A stretch of DNA of 64,000 nt from Roseovarius sp. THAF9 (GTDB lineage: Bacteria; Pseudomonadota; Alphaproteobacteria; Rhodobacterales; Rhodobacteraceae): the NCBI RefSeq assembly GCF_009363715.1, contig NZ_CP045404.1:1642001-1706000 (forward strand), in the 5' to 3' direction. The position numbers and the translations under genes were made by a program. Below are positions 18,723 to 29,294 of this stretch, one piece after another (the stretch's first letter is position 1; each line of letters starts with the position of its first letter). The notes under the pieces are model-generated. The model was not told the origin of the DNA, searched no databases, and saw nothing but the letters and a program-made list of their open reading frames with translations.

Positions 18723-19149
18723 CCTGTGGATGCTTTCCTTTCGTGCGCCGTCGCGCCGGCGCGAATTGCAACGCAGGCACGATTACCCATTGTGTTTTAC
18801 CGCCTTCCGCCCTTATTTAGGAGATATGCTCCACCAATTGTGGACCATTTCAGAGTTTCGCTGCTTCGGGCCCAGGGACGGGTGGTGAGGCAACCGATTG
18901 GGTCCCCCGAGGGACCAGGAGACGCCGGCACATCCCAAGGGATGATGCGGCACATGAACGGGGGCAGGGGACCGAGGTCCCGCAGCCCTGGAGAAGAACC
19001 GCGATGACGCGCGCGAGAACATCGACGTTCCAAAGCATGACCCGATCCGGTCGGGCCTTCCGCGCGTTGCATATCGCTCGAAAAAGACACGACCAACGCA
19101 CGCTCGCTCCCCCCGGGGGCCGGCGGCCTTCGTCGTGCAACGGACATAC
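18723..19149 (+). promoter_or_regulatory. Long structured leader of the RNase E gene
   Basis: A 427-base gene-free stretch before rne. From about 18900 it contains three tetraloop hairpins: GGTCCC(CCGA)GGGACC at 18901-18916, CATCC(CAAG)GGATG at 18931-18944 and GGGAC(CGAG)GTCCC at 18968-18981. The last is enclosed by GGGC/GCCC (18962-18988). RNase E in other bacteria controls its own mRNA by cleaving its 5' leader, so this is a likely autoregulatory leader. The promoter should lie in the AT-richer part near 18780-18840; smaller stems (GGAG..CTCC, CCAC..GTGG) are also present there. Confidence 0.55.
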
Positions 19150-21879
19150 ATGGCCAAGAAAATGCTTATCGATGCCACCCACGCGGAGGAAACCCGCGTC
19201 GTGGTGGTGGACGGAAACAAGGTCGAGGAATTCGACTTTGAATCGGAAAACAAGCGCCAGCTAGCTGGCAACATCTATCTCGCAAAGGTTACACGGGTCG
19301 AACCGTCGCTTCAGGCGGCCTTCGTCGATTACGGCGGCAACCGCCACGGCTTCCTCGCCTTTTCCGAGATTCACCCCGATTACTACCAGATCCCCGTGGC
19401 CGACCGCGAGGCGCTGCTGGAAGAGGAACGCGCCTATGCCGAGGCGATGAAGGCGCGCGACGAGGAAGACGAAAAACCCAAGCCCAAGCGCAGCCGCCGG
19501 CGGCGCTCGTCCAAGGCAGCCGAGGCCGACAATGGCGATTCCGTCGCCAAGTCGGATATCGACGGCATGGAGACCATCGACCTCGACGACGAGGCGGCGA
19601 ATGACGACGAAGGTCTGTCGCCGATGGAAACCGTGGCCGAAACCCCGGTGGAGGAACCCCAGGACGACGACACCGCCGAGACCGGTACACCGGAGGCAAA
19701 AGACGCCGAAACCGGTGCCGATGCCAATGATGCGGCTCAAGACGAGTCCGAAGATGACGAAGACGAGCCCAAGTCGAAGCGCTCCGATGCGTCCTCCAAG
19801 GACGAGTCCATCGAATCCGTCGCCGATGACGACGACCAAGAGGATATCCGCCCGCCGCGCAAACCGCGCCCGCGTCGCTACAAGATCCAGGAAGTCATCA
19901 AGGTCCGCCAGATCCTGCTGGTGCAGGTCGTCAAGGAAGAGCGCGGCAACAAGGGCGCAGCCCTCACCACGTATCTCAGCCTCGCCGGTCGTTACTGCGT
20001 CCTGATGCCCAACACCGCACGCGGCGGCGGCATCTCCCGCAAGATCACCAATGCGACCGACCGCAAGAAGCTGAAAGAGATCGCCAACGAGATCGACGTG
20101 CCCCAGGGCGCGGGCCTGATCGTGCGCACGGCGGGCGCCAAGCGCACCAAGTCCGAGATCAAGCGCGACTACGAATACCTGCAACGCCTGTGGGAGCAAA
20201 TCCGCGAGCTGACGCTGAAATCCATCGCGCCCGCCAAGATCTACGAAGAGGGCGACCTGATCAAACGCTCGATCCGCGACCTTTACAACCGCGAGATCGA
20301 CGAGGTCCATGTCGAGGGCGAGCGCGGCTACCGCATCGCCAAGGACTTCATGAAGATGATCATGCCGTCCCACGCCAAGAACGTGAAGCAATACACCGAT
20401 ACCTTGCCGCTCTTCGCGCGCTACCAGGTGGAATCGTACCTCGCGGGCATGTTCAACCCCACTGTGCAGCTGAAATCCGGCGGCTATATCGTCATCGGCG
20501 TGACCGAGGCGCTGGTGGCCATCGACGTCAACTCCGGCCGCGCCACCAAGGAAGGCTCGATCGAGGACACCGCGCTCAAGACCAACCTGGAGGCCGCCGA
20601 CGAAGTCGCCCGCCAACTGCGCCTGCGCGACCTTGCCGGCCTGATCGTGATCGACTTCATCGACATGGACGAGCGCAAGAACAACGCCGCCGTCGAAAAG
20701 CGCATGAAGGACCGGCTCAAGACCGACCGCGCCCGCATCCAGGTGGGCCGCATCTCGGGCTTCGGCCTGATGGAGATGTCGCGTCAGCGTCTGCGCCCCG
20801 GCATGCTCGAGGCCACGACCCAGCCGTGCCCCTCCTGCCACGGCACCGGCCTCATCCGCTCGGACGACAGCATGGCCCTCTCCATCCTGCGCCAGATCGA
20901 GGAGGAGGGCACCCGCGGTCGTTCCCGCGAAGTGCTGGTGAAATGCCCCGTGGCCATCGCCAACTTCCTGATCAACCAGAAACGCGAGCACGTCGCGCAG
21001 ATCGAGGGCCGCTACGGCCTGTCGGTGCGGATCGAGGGCGACCCGACGCTGGTCAGCCCCGACTTCACGCTCGAAAAGTTCAAGACCGCGTCCCGCGTGG
21101 TGAAACAGACCTCTGCCGCCGTGGTGTCGGTCGACAGCTCGCTGATGGACGATATCGACGACGCTGCCGACGCCGAGACGCCCGATCCCGCCGAGGCCCC
21201 GCCCGCGCCCGAGAACGAGGGCAATGAGGGCGGCAACAACAACGGCGGCAATGACGGGGGCGACGGCCAACCCAAGAAGAAGCGCCGCCGCCGGCGTCGG
21301 CGCTCGCGCTCGAAATCGGGCAATGGCGAAAACGGGCAGAACCAGAACGGCGATCAGCAGGAGAATGGTCAGCCCTCTGGCGACGGTACGTCCGACCAAA
21401 AGGACGAGACGCCGAAGGACGACGCACCGGCCCAGCCCGTCGCAGCCGAGTCCGAAAACGCCTCCGAAGAGGCCCCGAAAGAGGACAAGCCCAAGCGCGT
21501 GAGCCGCTCTCGCAAGAAAAAGACCGACGACGCGCCTAAGGAAGAGGCCGCCGCCGAGACCCCGTCCGAGACGGCCGAGATCGCGCCCGAGGACAAACCT
21601 GCGGAGAAGCCGAAGCCCAAGCCGCGCTCGCGCAAGAAAAAGGAAGAGCCTGCGCCCGAAGAGGCGACCGCAGAGGCAACGCCCGAGCCGGCGGCAGAGC
21701 CGGCACCCGAGGCCGCCGAAGCCTCATCCGAGCCCGAGGCGAAGCCGGCCCGCAAACGCGCTCCGCGCAAGAAGCCCGAGCCGGTCGCCGCCGAGGCCGC
21801 CGACAGGGCCGAGACCGCTACGCCCGAGCCGGCCGAGGACAAGCCCAAGCGCAAGGGCTGGTGGTCCTTCGGCAGCTAA
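19150..21879 (+). CDS. rne: Ribonuclease E/G
   Basis: A 909-residue endoribonuclease that processes rRNA and tRNA and starts mRNA decay. The start chosen is the ATG giving MAKKMLIDATH, the usual alphaproteobacterial N-terminus. The S1 RNA-binding domain (about 35-75 and 235-300) is split by an acidic, low-complexity insertion of roughly 150 residues. The catalytic DNase I-like part has the metal-binding VAIDVNSGRAT and IVIDFIDMDERKNN blocks. The Zn-link CPSCHGTG joins subunits into the tetramer. Residues after about 680 form a disordered tail of alternating acidic and KKKRRRRRRR-type basic blocks, probably the scaffold for degradosome partners and RNA. A strong terminator follows. Confidence 0.93.
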   Translation: MAKKMLIDATHAEETRVVVVDGNKVEEFDFESENKRQLAGNIYLAKVTRVEPSLQAAFVDYGGNRHGFLAFSEIHPDYYQIPVADREALLEEERAYAEAMKARDEEDEKPKPKRSRRRRSSKAAEADNGDSVAKSDIDGMETIDLDDEAANDDEGLSPMETVAETPVEEPQDDDTAETGTPEAKDAETGADANDAAQDESEDDEDEPKSKRSDASSKDESIESVADDDDQEDIRPPRKPRPRRYKIQEVIKVRQILLVQVVKEERGNKGAALTTYLSLAGRYCVLMPNTARGGGISRKITNATDRKKLKEIANEIDVPQGAGLIVRTAGAKRTKSEIKRDYEYLQRLWEQIRELTLKSIAPAKIYEEGDLIKRSIRDLYNREIDEVHVEGERGYRIAKDFMKMIMPSHAKNVKQYTDTLPLFARYQVESYLAGMFNPTVQLKSGGYIVIGVTEALVAIDVNSGRATKEGSIEDTALKTNLEAADEVARQLRLRDLAGLIVIDFIDMDERKNNAAVEKRMKDRLKTDRARIQVGRISGFGLMEMSRQRLRPGMLEATTQPCPSCHGTGLIRSDDSMALSILRQIEEEGTRGRSREVLVKCPVAIANFLINQKREHVAQIEGRYGLSVRIEGDPTLVSPDFTLEKFKTASRVVKQTSAAVVSVDSSLMDDIDDAADAETPDPAEAPPAPENEGNEGGNNNGGNDGGDGQPKKKRRRRRRRSRSKSGNGENGQNQNGDQQENGQPSGDGTSDQKDETPKDDAPAQPVAAESENASEEAPKEDKPKRVSRSRKKKTDDAPKEEAAAETPSETAEIAPEDKPAEKPKPKPRSRKKKEEPAPEEATAEATPEPAAEPAPEAAEASSEPEAKPARKRAPRKKPEPVAAEAADRAETATPEPAEDKPKRKGWWSFGS

Positions 21880-21901
21880 GTTGCTCTGACTGAAACATGA
21901 A

Positions 21902-21930
21902 ACGCCGGGGCAGGACCCCGGCGTTTTTTT
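21902..21930 (+). terminator. Rho-independent terminator of rne
   Basis: ACGCCGGGG pairs with CCCCGGCGT around a short loop, followed by seven T residues, 22 bases after the rne stop codon. Confidence 0.92.
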
Positions 21931-21958
21931 GTGCTGCGCGGCGGTCCAAGACCCGCCC

Positions 21959-22036
21959 GTCCCGGGCCTGACCCGGGACCCCCGACCGTAGAGATTCCGG
22001 ATCAGGTCCGGGATGAGCGCCGGGTCCACCCGGCGC

Positions 22037-22038
<2 letters not shown>
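21959..22038. repeat. Cluster of palindromes between rne and thiC
   Basis: Three hairpins follow one another. GTCCCGGG(CCTGA)CCCGGGAC is at 21959-21979; an imperfect ATTCCGGA..TCCGGGAT pair is at about 21994-22013; and GAGCGCCGGGT(CC)ACCCGGCGCTC is at 22015-22038, overlapping the thiC stop codon. The first two resemble REP-like intergenic palindromes; the last may protect or end the thiC mRNA on the minus strand. Confidence 0.5.
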
Positions 22039-24056
<2,018 letters not shown>

Positions 24057-24127
24057 GTAAGCGAGAGGCTAGCGAAGCGCCGCCGTCATTTCAACGGACA
24101 ATCGGGAAAAGTCTTGGGCGGTGCGGA

Positions 24128-24493
24128 TCAGACCGGCACATCGTCGTAATTGCGCCGGGTCGTCGGGGCGGTGTCCTTGATATCCACCTTCATCGCCACG
24201 CCCATCATCTCCATCATCCGCCGCGTTTCTTCGGTATAGTCCGTGAACGCCTTCTTCATGAAATCGCTTTGCACCTGCATCAGCTCCTGCGGCGTTTTGC
24301 AGGCCAGCATCGCGCGCTGCGCCTCCAGGTCCTTCTCCAGCCGTTCGGACATGAAGCGCATGCTTTCCTGCACCATGTCGAACCATGCGGTCGTCGCCAC
24401 CGGGCTGAACGCGGCCATCGCGGCCGCCATGCCAGCATGGGCCGGGTCGGTCGCGTCCGGGGTTTCGGTGGGTTTCTTCGTCGATTTTGCCAT
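24128..24493 (-). CDS. Phasin-family protein
   Basis: A 121-residue, largely helical protein with an Ala/Pro-rich N-terminus and an amphipathic core (FDMVQESMRFMSERLEKDLE; TPQELMQVQSDFMKKAF) that matches phasins. Phasins coat polyhydroxyalkanoate granules and affect their size. AAGGAG lies just before the chosen ATG (MAKSTKK); the frame is open for 51 further codons upstream, without a ribosome site and with poor protein-like content. No PHA synthase or depolymerase gene is in the window. Confidence 0.8.
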   Translation of the reverse strand: MAKSTKKPTETPDATDPAHAGMAAAMAAFSPVATTAWFDMVQESMRFMSERLEKDLEAQRAMLACKTPQELMQVQSDFMKKAFTDYTEETRRMMEMMGVAMKVDIKDTAPTTRRNYDDVPV

Positions 24494-24688
24494 CTGCGCC
24501 ACTCCTTCCGAGCTTCGGCAAAGGCCGCGGTGGCGCGGTCTTTGCGGGAACGTCTTCCGATCTGGCACAACACACCGAAACACGCGCCTCGCGCCATTCG
24601 GGAACGTAACAATTATATGACGTGGCTCCCCTGAGGTACAGCGCAACCGGCCTGCCGCCCCCTGCGCCGTTGTCGCACCCCGCGCGTT

Positions 24689-24916
24689 TCAGCCCTTGCG
24701 CACCCGGTAAAGCGTAACAGCCCCGTCCTCGACCGTCTCGATCAGCTCATGCCCCGCCTCGGCGCAGAAATGCGGCACGTCGATCACCGCCGCCGGGTCA
24801 TCCGCCCGCAGCACCACCACCTCGCCCGCACCAAGCGGCTTCATCCGCTTGCGCAGCTTCAGCACGGGCAGGGGGCACAAGAGCCCCACGGCGTCGATGG
24901 TCTCAGGTTCGCTCAT
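24689..24916 (-). CDS. TusA-family sulfurtransferase
   Basis: A 75-residue protein with the TusA/SirA fold. DAVGLLCPLPVLKLRKRM carries the CPxP motif whose Cys accepts a persulfide. TusA-type proteins relay sulfur to tRNA thiolation, molybdenum cofactor synthesis or other acceptors; which one applies here is not shown. It is divergent from the CcdA-like gene, about 100 bases away. Confidence 0.88.
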   Translation of the reverse strand: MSEPETIDAVGLLCPLPVLKLRKRMKPLGAGEVVVLRADDPAAVIDVPHFCAEAGHELIETVEDGAVTLYRVRKG

Positions 24917-25020
24917 GCGCGTGGAGGTAATCCAACCGTTACAGCCTGTCCACCGAGATGTGACCCGCCCGTGACCCCACGCCGCGTGACGCCCCCCGAA
25001 TTTTGCACTAGACGAAAGGC

Positions 25021-25773
25021 ATGTTCGGAATCGATCTCATAGACGCCACCCTGATCCCCGCCATGGCCATCGCGCTCGTGGCCGGCGTCTTCTCGTTTCT
25101 CAGCCCCTGCGTACTGCCCATCGTGCCGCCCTACCTCGCCTACATGAGCGGCGTCACCGTGACCGACCTGCAGTCCGAGCGCACCACGCGCAACAAGGCG
25201 ATTCTGCCCGCGCTTTTCTTCGTGCTGGGCCTGTCGACCGTGTTCCTGTTCCTCGGCTTCGCCGCCTCGACCTTTGGCCGCGCGTTCCTGCAATACCAGG
25301 ACTACTTCAACACCGCCGCGGGCCTCATCGTGATGATCTTCGGCCTGCATTTCCTTGGCATCTTCCGCATCGGCATCATGGACCGCGAGGCGCGCCTCGA
25401 CGTGGGCGACAAGGGCGGCACCACGTTCGGCGCCTATATTCTCGGTCTCGCCTTCGCCTTCGGCTGGACGCCCTGCATCGGCCCGCAGCTGGGCGCGATC
25501 CTGTCTCTGGCGGCGTCCGAAGCCTCGGTCACCCGCGGCACGCTGCTGCTCGCGGTCTATGCCGCGGGGCTTGGCATTCCCTTCCTGCTGGTCGCCGCGT
25601 TCCTGCCGCGCCTGACCGGCCTGATGGCCTGGATGAAACGCCACATGGATCAGATCGAGCGCATCATGGGCCTGCTCCTCTGGACCATCGGCCTCTTGAT
25701 GCTGACGGGTGGGTTCGCCGCCTTCTCCTACTGGCTGCTCGAGATGTTCCCGGCGCTGGCACTGGTGGGCTAA
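25021..25773 (+). CDS. ccdA: CcdA-family thiol-disulfide transporter (cytochrome c biogenesis)
   Basis: A 250-residue integral membrane protein with six hydrophobic segments. The two redox cysteines are in FLSPCVLPIVPPYLAYMSG (first helix) and GWTPCIGPQLGA (fourth helix), as in CcdA/DsbD-beta proteins. It carries electrons from cytoplasmic thioredoxin to periplasmic partners, mainly for cytochrome c maturation. The length is typical. The neighbouring TusA gene also concerns thiol chemistry, although a direct link is only suggestive. Confidence 0.9.
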   Translation: MFGIDLIDATLIPAMAIALVAGVFSFLSPCVLPIVPPYLAYMSGVTVTDLQSERTTRNKAILPALFFVLGLSTVFLFLGFAASTFGRAFLQYQDYFNTAAGLIVMIFGLHFLGIFRIGIMDREARLDVGDKGGTTFGAYILGLAFAFGWTPCIGPQLGAILSLAASEASVTRGTLLLAVYAAGLGIPFLLVAAFLPRLTGLMAWMKRHMDQIERIMGLLLWTIGLLMLTGGFAAFSYWLLEMFPALALVG

Positions 25774-25837
25774 AGCCTTACTCTCGCCCCAATAATGGGC
25801 TAATGTGGCAGCAAGAAGAGGCCAAGACAGGTCTGGC

Positions 25838-27103
25838 ATGAGCAGCCCCACCCAAGCCCCCGTCACCCGCCGCCGGGTGTTCTACCTACCGGGATACGAT
25901 CCCATCCATCCCCGCCGCTACCGCGAGCTCTACCGCAAGGAGGGCGCGGAACAGGCGGGCCTCTCGGGCTATGACCTCGCCCTGTCGGCCCGGACCTCCG
26001 AAGGCCGCTATGGCTGGCAAGTGGATGCGTATATCGACGGGCACGACATCCATACCGAGTTCGACGTGCTGGTCTGGTCCGACATTGTCCGCGACAGCAT
26101 GGAACGCGGCATCGCCGGCACCTACCTGCAACTCATCCGCACCGCCTGGACCTATATCGCCTCCGGCGCGCTCTTTCGTCTGATGCGCCTGCGCAAGGGG
26201 CCGGTCATCGCGGCCCTCTACCCAGTCGGGTTCCTGCTGGTGCAACTGGCGCTGGCGCTGCTGCTTGCTTTCGGCGTCTGGTACGGATTTGTCGCAGGGT
26301 GGGAAGCCCTGTTTCGCAAGCCCGATCAGTGGTTTTCCGACGGTTTCACCTTTGCAATCTATGCTGGAATTCCCATAAGCCTTGTCGCAGCCTACCTGCT
26401 TCTGCGCTGGTTCAAGGCCCGCGACAACAAGCTCTTCGCCTATTACCTCATGCACGACTACGCCTATTCGGCCCAGTCCAAGGGCGCCAACCCGCCCGAG
26501 CTCGAGGCCCGCATGGCCGAATTCACCACCGAGATCGCCGCCGCACTCACCACGGACGTGGACGAGGTTCTGGTGGTCGGCCATTCCTCCGGCGCGCATC
26601 TGGGCGTCTCCATCCTCGCGGACCTCATCCGGGCAGGCCGCATGCCGGAAAACGGCCCGACACTCTCGTTCCTCACGCTGGGGCAGGTCGTTCCTATGGT
26701 GTCCTTCCTGAAAGACGCCCACCGCCTCCGCGCAGACCTGCACTACCTCTCGACCCGCGAGGAACTCGCCTGGGTCGACGTCACCGCCCCCGGCGACGGC
26801 TGCGCCTTCGCGCTCTGCGATCCCGTCGCCGTCTCCGGCGTTGCGCCGGAAAATCAACGCTGGCCCCTGATCCTCTCGGCGGCCTTCACCCAGACCCTCA
26901 GCCCGGAACGTTGGAAGGCCCTGCGCTGGCGCTTCTTCCGCCTGCATTTCCAGTATCTCTGCGCCTTCGACCGCCCCGGCGATTACGACTATTTCCAGAT
27001 CACCGCCGGGCCGCAAACTCTCGGCGAACGCTACGCCGACCGCGCCCCGTCCCCCAGCCGCATCACCCGCGCCACCTCCCGCTTCACGAGCATGGCCGCA
27101 TGA
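25838..27103 (+). CDS. Membrane-anchored serine hydrolase of unknown substrate
   Basis: A 421-residue protein. The start is the ATG giving MSSPTQAPV; a GTG 33 bases earlier is less convincing. After a soluble N-terminal part (RRVFYLPGYDPIHPRRYREL) there are two hydrophobic segments, at about 130-160 and 175-195. A lipase/esterase nucleophile elbow GHSSG then lies at residues 248-252 (VLVVGHSSGAHLGVSIL). DVTAPGDGCAFALCDP and FRLHFQYLCAF are candidate regions for the acid and His of a catalytic triad. It therefore looks like an alpha/beta hydrolase, probably membrane-associated. Its stop overlaps the start of the P450 gene (ATGA), implying coupled translation and a shared lipophilic substrate pathway. 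Confidence 0.7.
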   Translation: MSSPTQAPVTRRRVFYLPGYDPIHPRRYRELYRKEGAEQAGLSGYDLALSARTSEGRYGWQVDAYIDGHDIHTEFDVLVWSDIVRDSMERGIAGTYLQLIRTAWTYIASGALFRLMRLRKGPVIAALYPVGFLLVQLALALLLAFGVWYGFVAGWEALFRKPDQWFSDGFTFAIYAGIPISLVAAYLLLRWFKARDNKLFAYYLMHDYAYSAQSKGANPPELEARMAEFTTEIAAALTTDVDEVLVVGHSSGAHLGVSILADLIRAGRMPENGPTLSFLTLGQVVPMVSFLKDAHRLRADLHYLSTREELAWVDVTAPGDGCAFALCDPVAVSGVAPENQRWPLILSAAFTQTLSPERWKALRWRFFRLHFQYLCAFDRPGDYDYFQITAGPQTLGERYADRAPSPSRITRATSRFTSMAA

Positions 27104-28464
27104 GCCAGCCGCCCAAGCCGCCCGCCCGGACGGGCCGCGTTTCGCTCTGGCGCTACATGCGCCTCTTCCGGGCCGACATCCTCTCCGCCCAGCCCGCAAG
27201 GCTCTACCGCGCCTGGATGGCCGAATTCCGCACGCCGTTCTTCCGCTCCTACCTCTGCAACCAGCCCGAACTGGTCGACCTTGTGCTGAAAGACCGCCCC
27301 GACGATTTCCCGAAATCCGACCGCGTCCGCGAAGGGCTCACGCCGCTTCTGGGCAATTCTGTCTTCGTCACCAATGGCGAGACATGGAAACGCCAGCGCC
27401 GCATCATAGACCCCGCCTTCGAGGGGGGACGTCTGCGCGATACCTTCCCCGCCATGCTGGCCGCGGGGCAGGGGGCCGTGGCGCGCCTCGCCGATCACGC
27501 CACCGGCCAGCCCGTCGAGATCGAGGCCGAGACCAGCCACGTCGCCGCCGACGTGATTTTCCGCACGCTCTTCTCGATCCCGATCGAGGATGAGATTGCC
27601 ACCCGAGTCTTCAACGAGTTCCGCGAGCATCAGCGCACCCAGCCGATGCTGAACCTCGCCGCCTTCCTGCCTTTGCCGCGCTGGTTCCCGCGCTTTCACA
27701 GGGGCAAGACCAAGGCGACGGCCCGTACCATCCGCGACCTCATCACCCGCCTGACAACCCGTCGAATGGACGAGATTGCGGTGGGCACCGCGCCGGACGA
27801 TCTTGCCACCAAGATCATGACCACCACCGACCCCGAAACCGGTGACCGCTTCGACACCGCAGAGATGGTTGACCAGGTGGCGATCTTCTTTCTCGCCGGG
27901 CACGAGACGTCGGCCTCGGCGCTTGCCTGGGCGCTCTACTTGCTGGCGATGCACCCCGATTGGCAGGAGCGTCTGGCGTCGGAGGCGCAAGAGGTTCTGA
28001 CCGATGGCAGCATGGCCTTCTCGGACATGGGCAAACTGCGCCTTTCCCGCGACGTCTTTCGCGAAACCCTGCGCCTGTATCCGCCCGTGCCGATGATGGT
28101 GCGCGAGGCCGCCTGTCCTGAGCGGTTCCGCGACCGGCAGGTCCCGAAAGGCAGCCAGATCGTCCTCAGCCCCTGGCACCAGCACCGCCACGAACGGCTC
28201 TGGGACCGCCCGGACGACTTCGACCCCGCGCGCTTTGGCACCGAGAACGGACGGGCCTGTCTGCGCAACGCCTACATGCCGTTCTCTGCCGGACAGCGCG
28301 TCTGCACCGGGGCCGGGTTCGCCATGATCGAAGGGCCATTGCTTTTGTCCATGCTCGTGGCCGCCTATCGCTTCGAACTGGTCGCGGACCGTCCCGCCAT
28401 GCCGGTCGCGTACCTTACCGTGCGCGGCAAGGACGGTATCTGGCTCAAGGTCACACCGCGCTAG
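27100..28464 (+). CDS. Cytochrome P450
   Basis: A 454-residue soluble P450. The I-helix motif is FLAGHETSASALAW with the AGxxT oxygen-activation site. The K-helix ExxR is ETLRLYP, and the heme loop FSAGQRVCTGAGF places the thiolate ligand at Cys402. No membrane anchor is evident. The frame is open further upstream inside the hydrolase gene, but the ATGA overlap gives MSQPPKPPART as the natural start. It would need a separate ferredoxin and reductase, neither of which is beside it. Coupling to the hydrolase suggests oxidation of a fatty-acid- or terpene-like compound that is also hydrolysed, but the substrate is unknown. Confidence 0.9.
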   Translation: MSQPPKPPARTGRVSLWRYMRLFRADILSAQPARLYRAWMAEFRTPFFRSYLCNQPELVDLVLKDRPDDFPKSDRVREGLTPLLGNSVFVTNGETWKRQRRIIDPAFEGGRLRDTFPAMLAAGQGAVARLADHATGQPVEIEAETSHVAADVIFRTLFSIPIEDEIATRVFNEFREHQRTQPMLNLAAFLPLPRWFPRFHRGKTKATARTIRDLITRLTTRRMDEIAVGTAPDDLATKIMTTTDPETGDRFDTAEMVDQVAIFFLAGHETSASALAWALYLLAMHPDWQERLASEAQEVLTDGSMAFSDMGKLRLSRDVFRETLRLYPPVPMMVREAACPERFRDRQVPKGSQIVLSPWHQHRHERLWDRPDDFDPARFGTENGRACLRNAYMPFSAGQRVCTGAGFAMIEGPLLLSMLVAAYRFELVADRPAMPVAYLTVRGKDGIWLKVTPR

Positions 28465-28471
28465 GGGCCGG

Positions 28472-28521
28472 GGCAAATCTTTTCAAAAAAGATTTGCCAA
28501 AAGCTTTGAGAAAGCTTTTGG
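28472..28521. terminator. Two overlapping AT-rich hairpins between convergent genes
   Basis: GGCAAATCTTTT(CAA)AAAAGATTTGCC at 28472-28498 is followed at once by CCAAAAGCTTT(GAG)AAAGCTTTTGG at 28497-28521. They share the bases CC, so only one can form fully at a time. The position between the P450 gene and a minus-strand gene suits a bidirectional terminator. Confidence 0.7.
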
Positions 28522-28523
28522 CC

Positions 28524-28754
28524 TCAACACCAGACCGACACGCGGTCATTGTTGCAGAAGATGACAACCTGTCCCGCGTTCTCAACCGCATGATACCCCC
28601 GCCGCGCGATCTCGCGCCGAAACCGGTCGCGCCCGACGATCCTCTCTATGTCCCGAACGCTGCGGCGGACGACACCGCCCTCCCGAGCGGCTTTCGCGTC
28701 GAAGATCTTGCGCATCCAAATGTCGGCGGGCAGGCAAAGGCGAAGCTCTGACAT
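28524..28754 (-). CDS. Conserved small protein of unknown function
   Basis: A 76-residue protein (MSELRLCLPADIWMRKIF...) with a basic middle (RRSVRDIERIVGRDRFRREI) and a hydrophobic C-terminal strand ending VVIFCNNDRVSVWC. I recognise this as a type of small protein found near fumC in roseobacters but know no function. The ATG was preferred over a TTG 18 bases upstream; no strong ribosome site is visible for either. Its three cysteines are not arranged as a zinc motif. Confidence 0.6.
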   Translation of the reverse strand: MSELRLCLPADIWMRKIFDAKAAREGGVVRRSVRDIERIVGRDRFRREIARRGYHAVENAGQVVIFCNNDRVSVWC

Positions 28755-28899
28755 GGGTTCATGCTGGCCCAAACATGGTTAATACCAAGTAAAAAGCGCG
28801 CGGTCACTTAATCCCGTCTCTTGCAAGAAATGGCACCGACGCGTTGCTACCCGAATACCGACGCAATACCGACGTGCAATTTCGGGCGCCGCGTCCGGG

Positions 28900-29118
28900 T
28901 TAACTCTTGTCCCTGTAATGCCGCAGCACGTATAGCCGGATCGCGGAGGCCAGCCCCATTTCCACGCCCCGCGCCTCGTCGATCCGCGCGGCCAACACGT
29001 TGACGGGCACATCTTCTTTCGCCGCTATCTCTCGGAAACACTTCCAGAATTCGTCTTCCAGAGAAACGCTGGTCCGATGCCCGCGCAGGGTGAGCGACCG
29101 TTTGACCGGCCGGCTCAC
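28900..29118 (-). CDS. Ribbon-helix-helix domain protein
   Basis: A 72-residue protein of the RHH_4 type. LRGHRTSVSLEDEFWKCF supplies the beta-strand (RTSVSL) that would enter the DNA major groove, and two helices follow (REIAAKED; VNVLAARIDEAR). The start is a GTG that overlaps the TGA of DUF4169 (GTGA), so translation is probably coupled. It is likely a small dimeric transcriptional regulator, perhaps acting on its own cluster; the target is unknown. Confidence 0.8.
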   Translation of the reverse strand: MSRPVKRSLTLRGHRTSVSLEDEFWKCFREIAAKEDVPVNVLAARIDEARGVEMGLASAIRLYVLRHYRDKS

Positions 29119-29294
29119 TCTTCGTCCAGGCGATGCTGCCGCAGCGCGTCCCGCGCCTTTTTCGCCCGCGCTTCATCCATCTGTCGCTCGACCTTGGTGC
29201 GCCCGAATTTCACAGCGTTTTCATCCGCTTGCGCTCTCTTCTTCGCGTTATTCTTCGCCTTCCGAAAGCAGTTCAGATTGACGATCTCGCTCAT
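29115..29294 (-). CDS. DUF4169-family small protein
   Basis: A 59-residue, strongly basic, helical protein: [20 protein letters not shown], then [20 protein letters not shown] and HRLDEE. It is easily overlooked because of its size. The [14 protein letters not shown] start is characteristic of DUF4169, a family with no known function. Its ATG overlaps the fumC stop (ATGA) and its TGA overlaps the GTG of the ribbon-helix-helix gene, so the three genes form one coupled message. High Lys/Arg content would suit nucleic-acid binding, but this is only inference. Confidence 0.85.
   Translation of the reverse strand: MSEIVNLNCFRKAKNNAKKRAQADENAVKFGRTKVERQMDEARAKKARDALRQHRLDEE

Noticed and set aside
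19261..21399. Minus-strand open frame of 712 codons opposite rne
   Set aside because: Antisense shadow of the low-complexity RNase E regions.
26299..27099. Longer P450 with an N-terminal extension inside the hydrolase gene
   Set aside because: The extension is out of frame with the hydrolase and Arg/Pro-rich; the ATGA overlap gives a normal P450 start.
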